Source: Tigriopus japonicus
Lineage: Eukaryota; Arthropoda; Copepoda; Harpacticoida; Harpacticidae
Length of the DNA stretch: 64,000 nt
Assembly: GCA_010645155.1 (NCBI GenBank)
Contig: CM021318.1
Coordinates: 6,409,481-6,473,480, forward strand
Direction of reading: 5' to 3'
Shown here: positions 24,998 through 38,133 of the stretch, one piece after another
Layout of the letters: every line of letters starts with the position of its first letter
Numbering within the stretch: the first letter of the stretch is position 1
Translations under genes and position numbers: made by a program
The notes under the pieces: generated by a model
The model's input: the letters and a program-made list of their open reading frames with translations, nothing else
What the model was told of the DNA's origin: nothing
The model's database searches: none

Positions 24998-25775
24998 TAC
25001 ACGGTCATACGGGGTCTCTAAAATGTGGCCATTCCTAGTGCACTAAAGAAAAAGAGTACAGGCCCTTGCGCATTCGGTGTATTTGAAAGGATAAGAGAAC
25101 ATGATGCTAATGTATTTGTTGATGCCAACCGTCATACATCAGTTTTGGACAAACTAAATTGCCTTTGATGTTAATTAGACCTTCAATGATTTCTGCTTGA
25201 ATTGATAGTTAAAACACCTTCAAGATTGTATGAAGAGCCTTAAAAAGAAATTTCATGTATGATCCATGCCAAGATTGAGCTGAGAACACTTAAAGATCCA
25301 TTTGGAGTTACTTCATCAACATTTTAGGGGCAATAGTTAGTCCAAAATTGACCTTTGCTATCTGCAAATACTTGAATATCATGGAAAGTGCGAGCTTTTG
25401 CACTAGCAGACCTGTGATGTAATTGTAATTGCAATTACATTTTCAAGTTATTGTGATAAATTTCATTTGCGACCAAAGTAATTGCAATAGTCATCAATTA
25501 CAATGCAACCCATGAAATTGAGGTTTTTCAGTTACAAACTGTAATTACATTTTTTTCTACGTGACAAATTTTTGGATCACACATTTCACCCGGATTTTTC
25601 ATCATGTCTGACTGCAATTATTTTTTACCGCTACAAGGAATGGGATTCCCTGAAAATTACATTTTTCAAAATAAAGTAATTGCAATACATATGTATCAAT
25701 GTAATTGTTATTAATTATATTTTCAAATACACAGGACACAGGTCTGTGCACTAGATGGCGCACTTGAAAACTCTA
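24998..25775. mobile_element. Family M foldback MITE, split by a family K element
   Basis: The inner arms CATCAGTTTTGGACAAACTAAA (about 25137) and its inverted partner near 25317-25362 match the better copy at 46611-47078. The right terminus TTGCACTAG|ATGGCGCACTTGA is interrupted after CACTAG by the element at 25407-25746. Removing that insert restores the CACTAGATGGCGCAC end seen in the intact copy, which makes the order of insertion clear. Confidence 0.7.
25407..25746. mobile_element. hAT-like element, family K (GTAATTGCAATTAC motifs)
   Basis: 340 bp flanked by a perfect 8-bp duplication, TGCACTAG (25399-25406 and 25747-25754). The termini are CAGACCTGTG and CACAGGTCTG. Subterminal DNA is dense in TAATTGCAATTA motifs. 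It contains a 26-bp word starting ACCGCTACAAGGAATGGG at 25628 that recurs at 32103. Weaker K-like AT-rich patches occur near 41258-41390 and 55870-56010. Confidence 0.88.
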
Positions 25776-27990
25776 CTCTTTTATTACAGCGCCCTAGTCA
25801 TTCCAAGCATCATCATCATGATCGCCATACCACCCTCTGACAAAAGAGCCGAAGAATAGATTACTAATAGCTTGTATAGCGTAACAAAAGGGTATTCATA
25901 GGCACCTTTCAGCATCTCACTCACTCACTTGCGTACGTTTCACAGTACATACTATGTTATACATAGTAGCAATAGCTCATTGCAAATTGACCTAAGGCTC
26001 AATTCAGACATTTCCAGATCATTGTCGGTCCTTAAATTCTGGTGGCCAGATTGCCTACTCTGATTGGCCGTGTACTGACTTCTCGGCGAGATTGAGCGAG
26101 GATTTGGATTTGGTTTCTAAGTAGGAAGCAAAAATGAAATGTAGTACAATCTGGGCCGAGCAATTTGCACTCGATTCTTTGAGCACTCATTGTCCGGCAA
26201 TGATGACGACTCATTCGTTGGCAGATTGATCACTCCCCAGACATGCATGTGACCTATAATTCACTTGCGGAATTGGCTTCATTTTCCTCCTAACGAGAAC
26301 AAAAGCGCTGGATCAATGAAAAGTAGAGTGCTCGCATGGAATGGGCAACAATTTTGAGCTACTATATGCGACAATAGTTTGGTGTTTTTCAAGGTTTGCT
26401 TCAATCTTATTTCAAAAGTTGGCCGCACGTATGAATTGAAAATAAGGTACAGACCCGTTAAAAAGTTTTTTTTTTCGGGCGAAGCCACCAAAAATTGATT
26501 TCAAAAGTTTTAACTAATACTGTTTAATCCTCGATGTACTGAAAAGCCGTTTCAGCACTTGCAATAACCAAAAATGAAGTCATGACAACCTTAAAGAGAC
26601 TTTTGACTTATCAAATTTACCAATGGTATACTATTGAATAATACTGTTCCTGTTGTTGTATAATTGTTAATAACTTAGTATCATGTGTTTATTGACTCGT
26701 TTGCTGATTTAACCCAAGGTTATTGAAACCTTGCCCACTTGATTAAATTGGTGCACATTTTTATTTGCATTGGCGACCAAAAGGTGCTTTAATAAATTAT
26801 AAATATACGATGAGTCTTTACGGCCAAATTCGAAAGTAAAAAGATATCTTTTTAGATTACAGTTGTCAAATAAAGCCAAAATGCCAATGACAAGTTTCTG
26901 CAATAATAAAGTTTTGCTTACCTTTGCTTACCTTTGAATTTGAAGGAAAACCATCCACTTTTCAAAATTTATTTGCTGACTTGCTACTGAATAGAATCGA
27001 TGCGTCAGAGTTAATCATAGGTTAATTAAACTGCAGGTTTATAAGCAATTATGTCCAAAGAAGTTTTTGATTTGATAGCTTGTGGTTTACAATCCGGATT
27101 GAGCTTGTACGTTGTACAAGACACACTTGAATGACCCAATAATCTCTGTTCCATAATTCGGAGTATAACAATTTGTCCGTGAAGTCAACCATCTCGTCTA
27201 TCAAAATTATTGTTCTCATTTTCGGTTAAAACTAACGTTCAAATGCGTCAAGTATCCATACCATATTTAATTGCCCCTGAATTGCATGCAGTTTTGCCAC
27301 ATAAATTCTCCTTTGATAGGTTTGAACGGGCACACCTTGTCTAGAATCCTCGCGTTGAACGTTGATTGTAGTACGTCGCTTATTCAGGGTTGGTTCGGAG
27401 AGGACATTATCAGGTTCTTAAATGATTTCAGGTTTAGCATGAAAAAGTGTATTTTAGTGTCAAAATGGAGAGTTTGAGAAATTCTCAAATACTTTTCCAG
27501 ATCAAACAACTAATCAAAGGTTGTCCAAATCTGTTGACTGCACATCCAAACTGGTTCGTTAAATGTAGTATGTAATACATATGAATGTAAATGAACGTTA
27601 ATGCATAACTGCATTTATAGCTGATTTATTTACATGGGATCCTATTTCTTGTAGCACTAAAAACATGGCCAATCCATAAAAGAGCTTAGAATATATGGTC
27701 TTATAAAAATAGGATGTTTATTCAACATTTCATCATTTAAAAACTGTGGATTGATATTCATATATTTTTTGTTGCTTTGATGTACAAAATCTAAGTCTAA
27801 CTTTTTTGGGCCATAACATAGTTTTTAATGTGATTATGATTGTTTTTAAGACTCTTTCAGCCCATCAACATTTGAATTGTTCTTTTACAAACTTATGCAA
27901 AGATAACACAATAAAGGATACATTACAGAATATCACCCCATGTGGTGTTGTTTCAACAAAGAAAGTTCACTGGTAAATCTATTCGGTTGA
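25776..27990. other. Gene-free spacer
   Basis: AT-rich DNA without supported genes; short ORFs on both strands show no domain or splice context. Confidence 0.35.
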
Positions 27991-27996
27991 AGGTTG

Positions 27997-28260
27997 AAAT
28001 AAGTTTGTTTGTTTGTTTGTTTTCGGGAGGCAGAATGCAGCTTCACAACTGTGATGTGGGGGATATTGCTGCTCAAACAAGAATTAATTACCACCCCACC
28101 TTCAAGAATGACCACAGCTTTACCCATTTAAGGTGTCAAATCTGTGACTTTTGCATATAAATTAAAATCACAGGCAAGACTGGCAAGCCTGGGATTTGAA
28201 CCAGGAATGTTGTGGAAAGTTGACAAATGCTCAACCCTTGCACTTTGATTGCTTTTCTCG
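27997..28260 (-). mobile_element. SINE family 2, copy b
   Basis: On the minus strand: a box B-like CCTGGTTCAAATCCCAGGC, then a body (AAATGGGTAAAGCTGTGGTCATT..., GTTGTGAAGCTGCATTCTG) and an (AAAC)n tail. It aligns with the 3' part of the complete SINE at 38134-38606. The 5' tRNA-like head is missing or degraded. Confidence 0.75.
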
Positions 28261-28269
28261 GGAGTTAAA

Positions 28270-29084
28270 CTCTATTTCTGTAATTCTCATTGAGATATAT
28301 AACGGTTCTTGACTTTTGTATACATTAGACCCAAAGACATCAATCAGGCTATAGGTTTTAGTCAACCCTGCTTTGTTTTAAAAATACTTTTTTTTTTTCA
28401 AAATTACGATTTTTAATTCTGATCAATTGAACCAAAAGATGTGAAGTCAGAGTTTCAAGGAATTCTAATGAAGTTAAGTGCACAACTTTTTTTTGTACGA
28501 GAATTGCACTTCGTCTGACCCTTAACTTGAGTACTTTCAGCGAATTCCGTGTCCACAAGCGCCACAAATTAGTCCAATGTTGTCGCTTCTAGACGTCCAA
28601 GGTCAAAGTTTTTCTTGGATAGATTTGGAACTGTCACCTGAATCTCTGAAGAACAAAGTGCTTTAAATGGAAAGGAGTGTTTGACTTTCAGGACTTGGTA
28701 ACTAACCAACCTCTTTCTTATCTGTGTGCATTGAATTTTGAGGAAGTCAGTTTCGTTAGGACCCTCTCTCTCTCTCGCTCGTTGAACTAAATGGACAAAG
28801 TGGACAAAGGTGTTCAATGATCGTGTTAAAGCATCAAAGAATCGCGCATGAATTTGAGTTGATCTTTTCAAAACAAATAGATCTAATTCAAGTCTGAATG
28901 GACTCTCTGCACCTTGGCAAAACCAGGAAAACACTCATTCAGATCGCTCCTTTAACGCCAATCTGACCAAAGATGTACTTTGCTAAGATTTATTATCTGT
29001 CTAAACCCAGGCTTGGTTAAATTAGTTCACATTGGAGAAAAACCATCCATGGAAAGATTTATGGATAAGTGGATTTGTTAAAAT
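28270..29084. other. Gene-free spacer
   Basis: A 121-codon minus-strand frame (28569-28934) is the longest here. It resembles no family I know, has no introns or signals around it and crosses a CT-rich microsatellite-like patch, so no gene is called. Confidence 0.35.
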
Positions 29085-29401
29085 TTGTGATAGACCGAAA
29101 GGGCTCATAACCGAAATCGAAACTGAAAGTGGGTGACAATAAAATATTTGAAATATACATGTATATTTCAAATGTTTATGACAAATTCACTTTACAAGTT
29201 TAAATTGTTCACGTGTTTTATGTTGAATACGCGCAAATTTAAAAATAAAAATCAAAAACTTTAAAAAAAGTTGAAAAGTTTTTTGGATCTAAAATTTTCT
29301 TATTTTGTTTTCAAACTCCATTCTCTTTAGTGTATATCTGCTTTTTCGAAACCAAAACCGACGTTTTGGCCGAAAATGCTTTTGGTTAGTTAGAATCATT
29401 A
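29085..29401. mobile_element. hAT-like element, family B copy 2
   Basis: 317 bp flanked by a perfect 8-bp duplication, GTTAAAAT (29077-29084 and 29402-29409). The ends TTGTGATAGACCGAAAG and ...TTAGAATCATTA are diverged versions of the family B TIR (consensus TAGTGATGGACCGAAAG). The CCGAAA arrays have decayed, so this copy is older than the one at 20575. Confidence 0.85.
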
Positions 29402-29409
29402 GTTAAAAT

Positions 29410-30420
29410 CTAACATTTGAACCTGTTTAATGGGGCTAACATGTGCTTGTAGTAAAACAAGAAATGCCATCAAACAAGAACAATGTTTTTCTTTCTTAAA
29501 ATTGCTTTAACTTTAGCTTTGACAGACAGAGTTGTTATTTCATATAATCAAGCCCATATAGTTCTACTGTAAATGACTGAACTTTTAAAATGTTAAGTGA
29601 AAACATTTCTAAAAACTTAGTTGGAACATGGAGTAAATATAAAATAAAAGAAGGATGCCCAATCGTTCATCCATGGATTCTGTGTGGATTATCAACTGGA
29701 GATAGATGTTTGCGAAACAACCTTGGTCTCACCCTATAATGCATTCTTCTTTTACGGTTTACAACTCTTAACTAGTTAGAGGAATGAACCAATAAAATGC
29801 ATCCGCATATTTAGGGGATGTAGGACGACAACTTGAGACTTGAGACCCAATCAAAAAAAACGTCCAGCCGTCAGATCGCTCATCAAATCCGCGGACTTTT
29901 TTATGCCATCAAATTGTTTGGAATCCTTTGCCAAAATCTTAAATTGAAGGGGAAAACGTGTATGAAGTCAAAAGAAAAAAAAACTTAGTGTCATCGCCCA
30001 CTTTTGGTTGCAATTTTCCCCCGGCCTCATGTTGTCACAGAGGTTTCATACTGACCATTACTTCAGCCAACTTCAAGGTGAGGCGTTGCCTTTGATTCGT
30101 AATTAGTGGTTTATTAAAGCAGTATGTGTGCATGGTAATAACAGCATAATTCTTTGTAGATCCGCCAGACGCCCTTATTTCCTCGAATATTTGCTGTATG
30201 TACGTTTAGTACCACAAAGTACGGGGGCAAGCGAGCACATGGTGACTCCAATTCTCATTTCCTTGGTGTCCTAGTTGGTGTGAGGTTTGCAAAATCTTCA
30301 ACCTGAGCTGTCAGACAGAAGCCTGAAGCTCCTATGAACGGGGAAACATCTTGGACAAAGTTGGTATGGACCTCTGAAACATAGGGACATATTGTTGACA
30401 TTCATGAAGAGCGTTGCAAG
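29410..30420. other. Gene-free spacer
   Basis: No supported gene or repeat with defined ends. Confidence 0.35.
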
Positions 30421-30730
30421 TACTGATGGATTTCGAGTTCGTATTTTGCTATACTTTTGCCATTTTGGCCCTTAAGGGTCAAAAAGGTTACCACGACTAA
30501 ACTTCTCAAAGGGCAAGATTTACAAATCCTCAAGTAAAATATGGCAGCACTGCCAACTGGAAATCCACTCTTATTGCTGCCGATGGAACTCGAACTCGAT
30601 TTAGTTCGAGTGTTGCCATATTAGTCCTTGTTTAGGTCTTTGGTCAAAAAGTTTATTACAACCCGCCTTTTTTAAGCAATTAAACTTCGCGTAAAAAGTG
30701 GCAACACTGCCAACTCGAAACCCCTCACTA
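30421..30730. mobile_element. hAT-like element, family C copy 1
   Basis: 310 bp flanked by a perfect 8-bp duplication, GTTGCAAG (30413-30420 and 30731-30738). The termini are TACTGATGGATTTCGAGTT and CCAACTCGAAACCCCTCACTA. Internal words TATGGCAGCACTGCCAACT and CGAACTCGATTTAGTTCGAG are imperfect palindromes. This is the reference copy for C fragments at 23690, 47694, 49592 and 56066. Confidence 0.9.
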
Positions 30731-30738
30731 GTTGCAAG

Positions 30739-32868
30739 GGTAATAGTGCACTTTAATTTGAAGAGTATAGCCATTGACGAACTGCATCTAGTGAGGCTCC
30801 TTCACCTAACTTGACATTTTTTTAAAAGCTAGTCAAATATGAGTTGGGATTGTTTACTTGTAAATCTGAATGGGCAGAAAAGACCTTAAATTGTTTTCAG
30901 AATTGACCAATTGTCTTGAAACTAACAATTAAATTTTCAAATTGAAACTTTTTTAAACTGACAAATGTTCCTTGACATGTAAATTATGTTAATGCAGCCA
31001 AATTCTGCTTGAAGAAATATTTGTTGTAGACCCTGCCATTTTTTTCTTGATACGTTCTGAAAGTGTGAATAAAGTTTCTTGAAATTGCTCATTTTTGAAA
31101 ATATCACGTTTTCCTGAAATTTAGAATTTTTTTAGAATAAAATTGACCAAATGAATTATTTGTTATTCATTGTTTTCTTTTTAAAGATTTAGATATAATA
31201 GTTAATGATATTCGTCCTTCTAAAACACGGAGAACCGATAGTAATGTTTTCTTTTTCAATTTTTTGGAGGAGGGGAAGCGCAAAAAGTGGAACTGGAAGG
31301 ATACCTTATACTCTACGTAGTTTTTTTTTTTATAAAGCTGAAGAAAACAGTTTTTACGTTATGGTATACGTTCTGCCTCAATTTTAGGAGAAAACTTGGA
31401 ATACTTTGGCATGTTTAGTAAAACAAAATATTTTCATGTTCAAAAAGTTTCTCATTTGTTCTGTCTGTGGAGAAAACGGATAAAGAGACGGAACTTGAAT
31501 CGCGATATTCACCACGGAACCTACCATACCTTATCTTCAAAGACAGACTCGAAATCGTTCAAACTTAATCAAACTTTTTATATTGATAGAGTTATTCTCC
31601 AGTCAAGATATGTTTCGTGTTATTCTTGATGCTCCTAGTTCCTTTTTTAATATGTGAATGTGTGCTGGACTTCATTGGAGATAGGGCGAACTTGTTAAAC
31701 ATATTTGTTCCAACCAGTTCGGAAATGTGTCTGATTACATCCCCAGAAAAAGCTATTATTCATTTTTTGTTTAAATAAGGTGACAGAAGAGTGACAGTTT
31801 ATGAATAACGGAAGCTTTCATTTTTCATGAACCATTCTCCAAAATATTTTTTTTATTGCTAATGTCACGGTTCCTTGTTTTTTTTTTGCCAGTGTTTAAT
31901 GTTTTTTACGTTCTTTACTACGGTACTTGGATGGCCTTATTTGTAACTGGCCTATATCTTGTTTCTATCATCTTTTTACTCAATCTTGAGCGTGGTTTGG
32001 GATGCGCTAAGTGTTTTAGAGTTGTAATACATTCTACAAGGTCATTTCGGATATGCGTTCGAATATGTTTTTTTTTTGGGGGAGGGGGGCGGATTTCCTA
32101 ATACCGCTACAAGGAATGGGATTCCCTGTAAAGAGAGTTAATGATTAATATAGTTTATATAATTACCGTTTATATGAAATTTGATCTACCAGTTTTACTT
32201 CCAGAATTATTGCGAAAATAGAATTACTTTTCACAGCTTTTTTGTTGGCGTTGCTGAGACTTTTTCGCATTTTCCAAGCTGCTTAAATATGTCATTTGTC
32301 CTTTTGATTCCTTCGATAAACCTCCTGGGGCAACAATACGAATTCACGACGGTTTGAAATTGAGTTAAATGGTTCGTGCTTCTCAAGAAAGAGCTGAGTG
32401 CTTGAATATTCCGGAGTAAAATGACGTGGTCTGATGGAATTGATAATTACGTTATTGCATTGCAATCAAGCCAGGATCATCGTAAAATGCTTCTTAGCAT
32501 TCTCATCGACATAAATTATGATACTCAAGGATTTTAAAGATTCAAACGCTTGTAAAATCAGATTTCAATCTGGCTTGCCCCAAAACACCAACACTATTTT
32601 TCTATTTGATTTATCTGTTTCTGTCTTCCATTTATACAAATATCATTCCTTTTCCAATTTTTGTGTGGCTGATTGATAGTGTAAAAAATAAATTTCTCAA
32701 CTTTGCATGAACGTCAAGAAAACCTTTCTCAACTTGTCTCGTAGTTTTGGCATAAAATGTCAAATAAAGGAACTCATGGGAAGAAGCATAAAGTTGCGGG
32801 CTTTTCGAAGCTTCATAAATTTGCTGTTTTTACAATCAAAGCAGGATGTTCAAGTTAAAACGGACGTG
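30739..32868. other. Gene-free spacer with one shared word
   Basis: No supported gene. A 26-bp word beginning ACCGCTACAAGGAATGGG at 32103 is identical to one inside the family K element at 25628, so a K remnant or another dispersed repeat is likely here. Confidence 0.35.
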
Positions 32869-33081
32869 GGTCCTTTAGCGAGCAGCTGACTGGGAGGTTA
32901 CAGTACATAAGACTGGGAGGTCACCTTAGTAATACAGCTCCAAAAATTCCACCCTGACACAAACGTTTGACCCATTTTCGAACTTTTAAAGGTATATTGG
33001 ACATGTAAGAACAGAAATTTTGTGTATTAAAGCTCAAAGGTTGTACGTGTTTTCCATTTCATTGGCTGCGCTTAAAGGACC
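32869..33081. mobile_element. TIR element, family E copy 1
   Basis: 213 bp with ends GGTCCTTTA(G)CGAGCAGC and GGCTGCGCTTAAAGGACC, which are inverted repeats of about 17 bp. The interior (GACTGGGAGGT repeated twice; TTTTGTGTATTAAAGCTCAAAG) is highly similar to E copy 2 at 49763-49975. I could not fix a TSD. Confidence 0.75.
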
Positions 33082-36000
33082 CTGAAATCGCAAACTAAGA
33101 AGTGTCTTAGGCCCTTCTGTCGCCATTTTTTCGGCCGAAAGAGACTATTGACTGCATTTTTTTCTCTTGTTCTTCTAGATTAGTTGTTTTTTTCTTTTGA
33201 AAATTTACATTTAAACTGCCGTCCTAGTGTAATGTTGATGTGTCTTTCCTAAAGGGTTCTTAAGTGTTTGGTAGTAAGTTCATATGAAAGTCGCAAAAAT
33301 AGGAGCGAAAATTTAAGACGGTTTTTCTAAGTCAAATAATGTTTCCATCAACTGTGTTTTTACTTTCGTGGATAACTTTTTGGGAGATCTTTATAACCAA
33401 GATTGTTCAAAGAAGAAATGAAAATGGGAAAATAGACAAAAAGTGGCAATGGTTGAAAAAATATTTGGATCTTTTAACTTGTAGTTTGAAGCAGTTTTTT
33501 TTCTAAAAAAGATGGAGAGCACGTGAGTGCAGTGTTATTGCATGAATAGAGGCTTAAAATTCAAAATTTTGACAAAAGCACCCAAAGCTATAAACGAAAA
33601 ATTTGCAAAAATGCAAATAAATCAGAGCAAAAAGAAGATGAATGTATTTTCAAGAAATGTGCTTCCAACTTGGTGCCCTCTTCCTAAGCCTTCATTTGCT
33701 TTTATATTTTATATTATAATTATATTTATATTGCTTTTCATAAGCTTTTCATTGAGAATTTGGTTTGACTGAAGGCGTTTGGACTACTGATGGGATTTCT
33801 GAAGCTATCAAAGGCTTCAATTTTTCAAGCCAGTCTTACTCCTAATCCAGTTACCTCAAACCAAAGTAAGCACAAATCCTTCGTTTGAAATCCACAGGTA
33901 TTGACAGATACGACAAACTATTGAGTTTTGAAGGACAAATGGCAGCTGTAGATGAGAAAAGGTTGTTTAAAAAATCGCTGAATTTCCGAAGAGTCAGTAG
34001 GTCCAAAAACAATAAAATTATTACACAAGATTCGTGCTTGCATACACTGGATCCTCAGCTGTGACTGAATCCTTTAAAACAACAATCAGTGATTTGTCCT
34101 TCAAAATAAAACACTTGCCCAACACAATATGTCATATCTGCTGATATCTGTTTTTAAATCACGCTCACTCAAAGTTAGGCAAGGATGTCCCTGATTTAGG
34201 TGTCCATATTTAGGGGCTCAAATTTAATGTCATCATAACCATATTTTATGTTGCAAACCCGAAGGCTTTTTGAACCATGATTACACTTAAATCGAAGTCT
34301 TCTTTTGGTAAATTTAAAATTAGGTAAATCCGTTGGCAAGTTTACAAGCGTTTAAAATTTGCTGCTTGACCCAAATTCTTCTTCTAGCTGAAGTTCCCAT
34401 CAGTATTTTGGAAAGCTCTCACCCAAACGAACAACAAGTTGAGAGAGTTCAATCAGAATTGGAAGGAGGTCGTGACAGTTATGGGCGCAATGACACCGAA
34501 AAAGGACCTTCATTTTCATGGCTTAAAGATAACCAACAAAGGAGAATTTACGCAACTGGACACTTCAACTAGCCAAAACACCGTTATGATTTTGCCTATT
34601 AGTGAAGCTTTCAGATTGGCCAGTTGCACTTCTTGGTGGCAACGTTTTTAGACCTAAATGGTATTGGTGTTTATTTAAATTTCTTAAGACTATTTTCTTC
34701 ACAACAACCTCACTGCCTTTTCAGTCTTCAAATTCAACTTTATAAGAATGCATTCCCTTTCTTTTCTCTGATTTATCCAAAAAACAGCCCTATTGGTTTT
34801 CGAAAATCGTAAGTGATTAATCTGTCTTCGGCTTAAATAACAAGGAGGTTACTAATGTGATCGACTTCAAAGCCGGCATGCGCCTTTAGGTATGGAATAT
34901 TCTTCGATTGCTTACCCATGAAGGAAGGAATGGGCGATACCCTTAGATCTATAGATCTAGACAAGAGGCTCGGAATGCACTTTGGTTAATCAACAGTAAT
35001 TTGCCCTGGAGCCTTAGGCCTATTCATTGTCAACAATTGTGGTTAGTTGTTAAATCCGCAACATGATCGGAATAAAATGCCCTTTTAGGCCGTGTCTATT
35101 TTACCCCTTTCAATGGCATTCAAGCGTTGGGTCAATGGCAAAATGTACTTCAATCCAATTGCCAGAGGCATGTTATGGTTCAAAATGTCAAGAAGTGGTG
35201 TAATAAGTGCGAACACCATAGATGATTTTTTGAAGAGATTGTTATTTACTCTTTCTTGCATGTAAGTGTATTAATGTAGATCACTTTAGTCTTTTTCTGT
35301 CTTGCACTGTTTGTGCTTTATCGACAATGCTCACACAGATCACTTCTACATTTTTTAGTTTAAAAAAATCACGTACCGTAAAGTAGATTTCTGGCAAATA
35401 AAGTTTGAGCCCAAAAAACGTTTTCCCCGTGCTATTTGCCTTTTTTAATGTTCTTAGTAGATCTTTTTTTGTCAAAAACTAGTCGAGATAAGAAAAATTG
35501 CGCTGTGAAAACTCGTTCCAACAAGAATCCCAACATAAACCAGATCAAAATTAACTATGGCCATTTTGTTTGGAGGCTTTTAGCTTATTATTTTCTTTTC
35601 TTTCTTTTATTGTTAATTTTCTGTACTAATATGGTGATTTTATTTTTCGGTTTGGAGCTTAAAAGGCTCTGTCAAAGCTCTGCACCCTTAATTATACCAT
35701 TAAACAAATGAATTTGTGGTCTTTTTAGGTTATCAAAAGTGGGTAAATGTATGCGTTATTAAACAAACCCATTGAAAGAAGAATGACAAATGAAGATCAA
35801 AGAGTTTCAACTTTTCATACTTTTGTGTAAATATTTGATATTCATTTTTTTGAACCGTTCTTCAATGACTTAACAAAATCAAAATTTCTGGAAGTGACTG
35901 AACCACTTTTAATGCAAACGTCAAACGTAACTTGATACAGCCATGATGAGAGCAATTCTTCAAGCCAATCGATCCATGGGTCCTCAATGATTTTGAAATT

Positions 36001-36181
36001 GATGATTGCATCTCACATGAGGAATTGAAACAACTTTCAGTTGACCAATCTTCTGATTATCTTCAAAATAATCTGGTTTCAATCTATCAACAGGGAGACC
36101 CACAAATTTGGTGCTCAAAAGCTTCACATGCATTTGGAAAGTAATAACGATGTTTATTGCCATAGATCTTTGTATCGAAAG
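33082..36181. other. Gene-free spacer
   Basis: Overlapping frames at 34333-34812 and 35436-35711 have no domain, conserved word or splice structure that I can defend. No repeat with defined ends. Confidence 0.35.
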
Positions 36182-36338
36182 AAGGGCTGCACATTTCATG
36201 AAAATGAATTATAATTCAATTTTTCCCATTTTTATGCATTTTCTTCATTATTTTGGTTAATTCGCATTTTTTGGCATTTTCGTTGCATTTTTTGATGCAT
36301 TTTTGGTGTTTTTTATTTGCATTATTTGTGCAGCCCCA
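36182..36338. mobile_element. hAT-like element, family I short copy (ATGCATTTT arrays)
   Basis: Ends AAGGGCTGCAC and TTTGTGCAGCCCCA face each other. The interior is an array of TGCATTTTTTGG-like words. The flanks ATCGAAAG and ATCATTAG match at 5 of 8 positions, a decayed TSD at best. The longer copy is at 54285-55383. Confidence 0.65.
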
Positions 36339-37479
36339 ATCATTAGACATGGTTGCATGGCATCAATTTTTGATAAGGATTAAGAGAAAGATAAGAGGTA
36401 TTAATTAGATGAAGATATTGAAGACCGAGTTCTATATAAAATTAATGGACGTAGAGGTTGTCCTTTTGAAATATTGTCTGTTAAAACAAAAAGTTTTATA
36501 ACTGTTAAAAATTACAAGCAACACTTTATAATTCCAAAGGGTTGCCTATCATAGACCACAATAGCACTGGACAGTGATGACAGCAGTAAAATTTATTATT
36601 TTTGTTCAAAAAATATGAACGCTTTGTGTGGATGTAAAACAGAATTCCTAATTGTCCTGATGACCGTCTGAGTCCTTCTTTGACGAAGTCCTCTGCCTTT
36701 ACATAAAAATAATTCTCAATTTTACCTTTGCAAAGGAATCATTCAATAAGGGTGCAAATATTAGGGGTACGAAATCTGATGGGCCTCCCTGTATGTACTG
36801 TGCAAGTAAGTTTGATTCGTGACTCTGCTCAAAACTGGGGTACGCGAAACGTTACCTATAGGCTAAACCCCCGATAATCTTCATTGACGAGGACGGGTTT
36901 ATGACATTTTGGGTGGTGGTGTTTATGGTTTACGGTGGTAGCAATGAATATATTGTTCTTCAAACTAAAAGCAAACATTTTTCGAAAACGTGGGTCAAGA
37001 AGCCACGACAATTTTCGCATTTTTCGAGTTTTACGCTTGCCATGACAAAATGATCTTAAAAAAGTGTTTTGATTGTAACCCTCCTAAGTTGAGCTAATCT
37101 GACCCTTATCTGAAACCAAAATATACACTCAAAATATTCACTTTAATCATTGAGTCTTTTGACTTTTGTGGTTATGTCAACATTGGATGAGTTTAACGAT
37201 CCAAAAATGTTAAGAAAATACCAAGTGGTTCTCACATATGACATTTCAAAGCAAATAGTTCTCTTCAAAATCACTAAAGTAAGACTATGAAATCAAACAA
37301 AACTTAACCATGAAACTGCAAAGGAAAGCAATGGACTGAATGAAGCTTGAGCCACTGAAAACAACAATGTCAGTGGAAAAGTAACATCAAGGAAAACAAA
37401 AGGTAGTTTTGGGTTGTCTTTCCATTGTGGGGCATCCAAGCTGTAGGTAGACTGCGCCTGTAATTTGTTAGTTCATACA
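36339..37479. other. Gene-free spacer
   Basis: No supported gene or repeat with defined ends. Confidence 0.35.
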
Positions 37480-37855
37480 ATTTATGGATTTATGCCAGAA
37501 GTCGAAATGAAGATTTCTCTCTTGTGAGCTGGTGCAATTATATAAATTTTGTTGCCATACAAACTTGTTTAAACTTATAATTCAATTAGATAAGGTATGT
37601 TGGGCGACCCCCCTAAAGATGAGACATCTTGACTTTTAAAGGAAAGGAAAAAAAAACTTTTTTCTTATCAAGTTGCTTGCTATTGACACCTGTTTTCTAT
37701 GTATACACGGGTTGCCCAACATACCTTATCTAATTAAATCATAAGTTCGAACAAATTTGTAAAACAACAAAATTTGTAAAATAATACCTGCTCACAAGAA
37801 ATAAATCTTTTTTTTATATTATACATAAATCCAAAAATCATGCATTGAAACGAGT
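37480..37855. mobile_element. Palindromic foldback MITE
   Basis: The two halves are inverted repeats over at least 110 bp. AATTAGATAAGGTATGTTGG (about 37586) is answered exactly on the right near 37714-37734, and pairing extends outward through CTTGTGAGC and GGATTTATG words. The loop is about 65 bp. Outer ends are approximate and no TSD was fixed. It is the only copy in the window. Confidence 0.7.
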
Positions 37856-38133
37856 TCCAAGCCCAGTATACCTCTAGTCTGGATAACCTCCGTATTGTAT
37901 CATATCATTATCAGTATTATTAATTTTTTAAGAGAGTGTAAAAGTATTGAATGTACCTTTCAGTCAGCGGAAAAAATGTTGTTATAGCCTAAGTTGTTTT
38001 ATTATCAAATTTTCTCACATCCAGCTTCGATTTTTAAAGTGCATCAATTTTTGAAGACAAAAAATCGACATTGTTGTCCGTTGTTTTCTTTAGAATAAAA
38101 AGGAAAAATTGCTCCTTATTAGTTGATGGGGCA

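Noticed and set aside
28569..28934. 121-codon minus-strand frame
   Set aside because: No recognisable domain, no splice or promoter context, crosses a CT repeat; length is within chance for this window.
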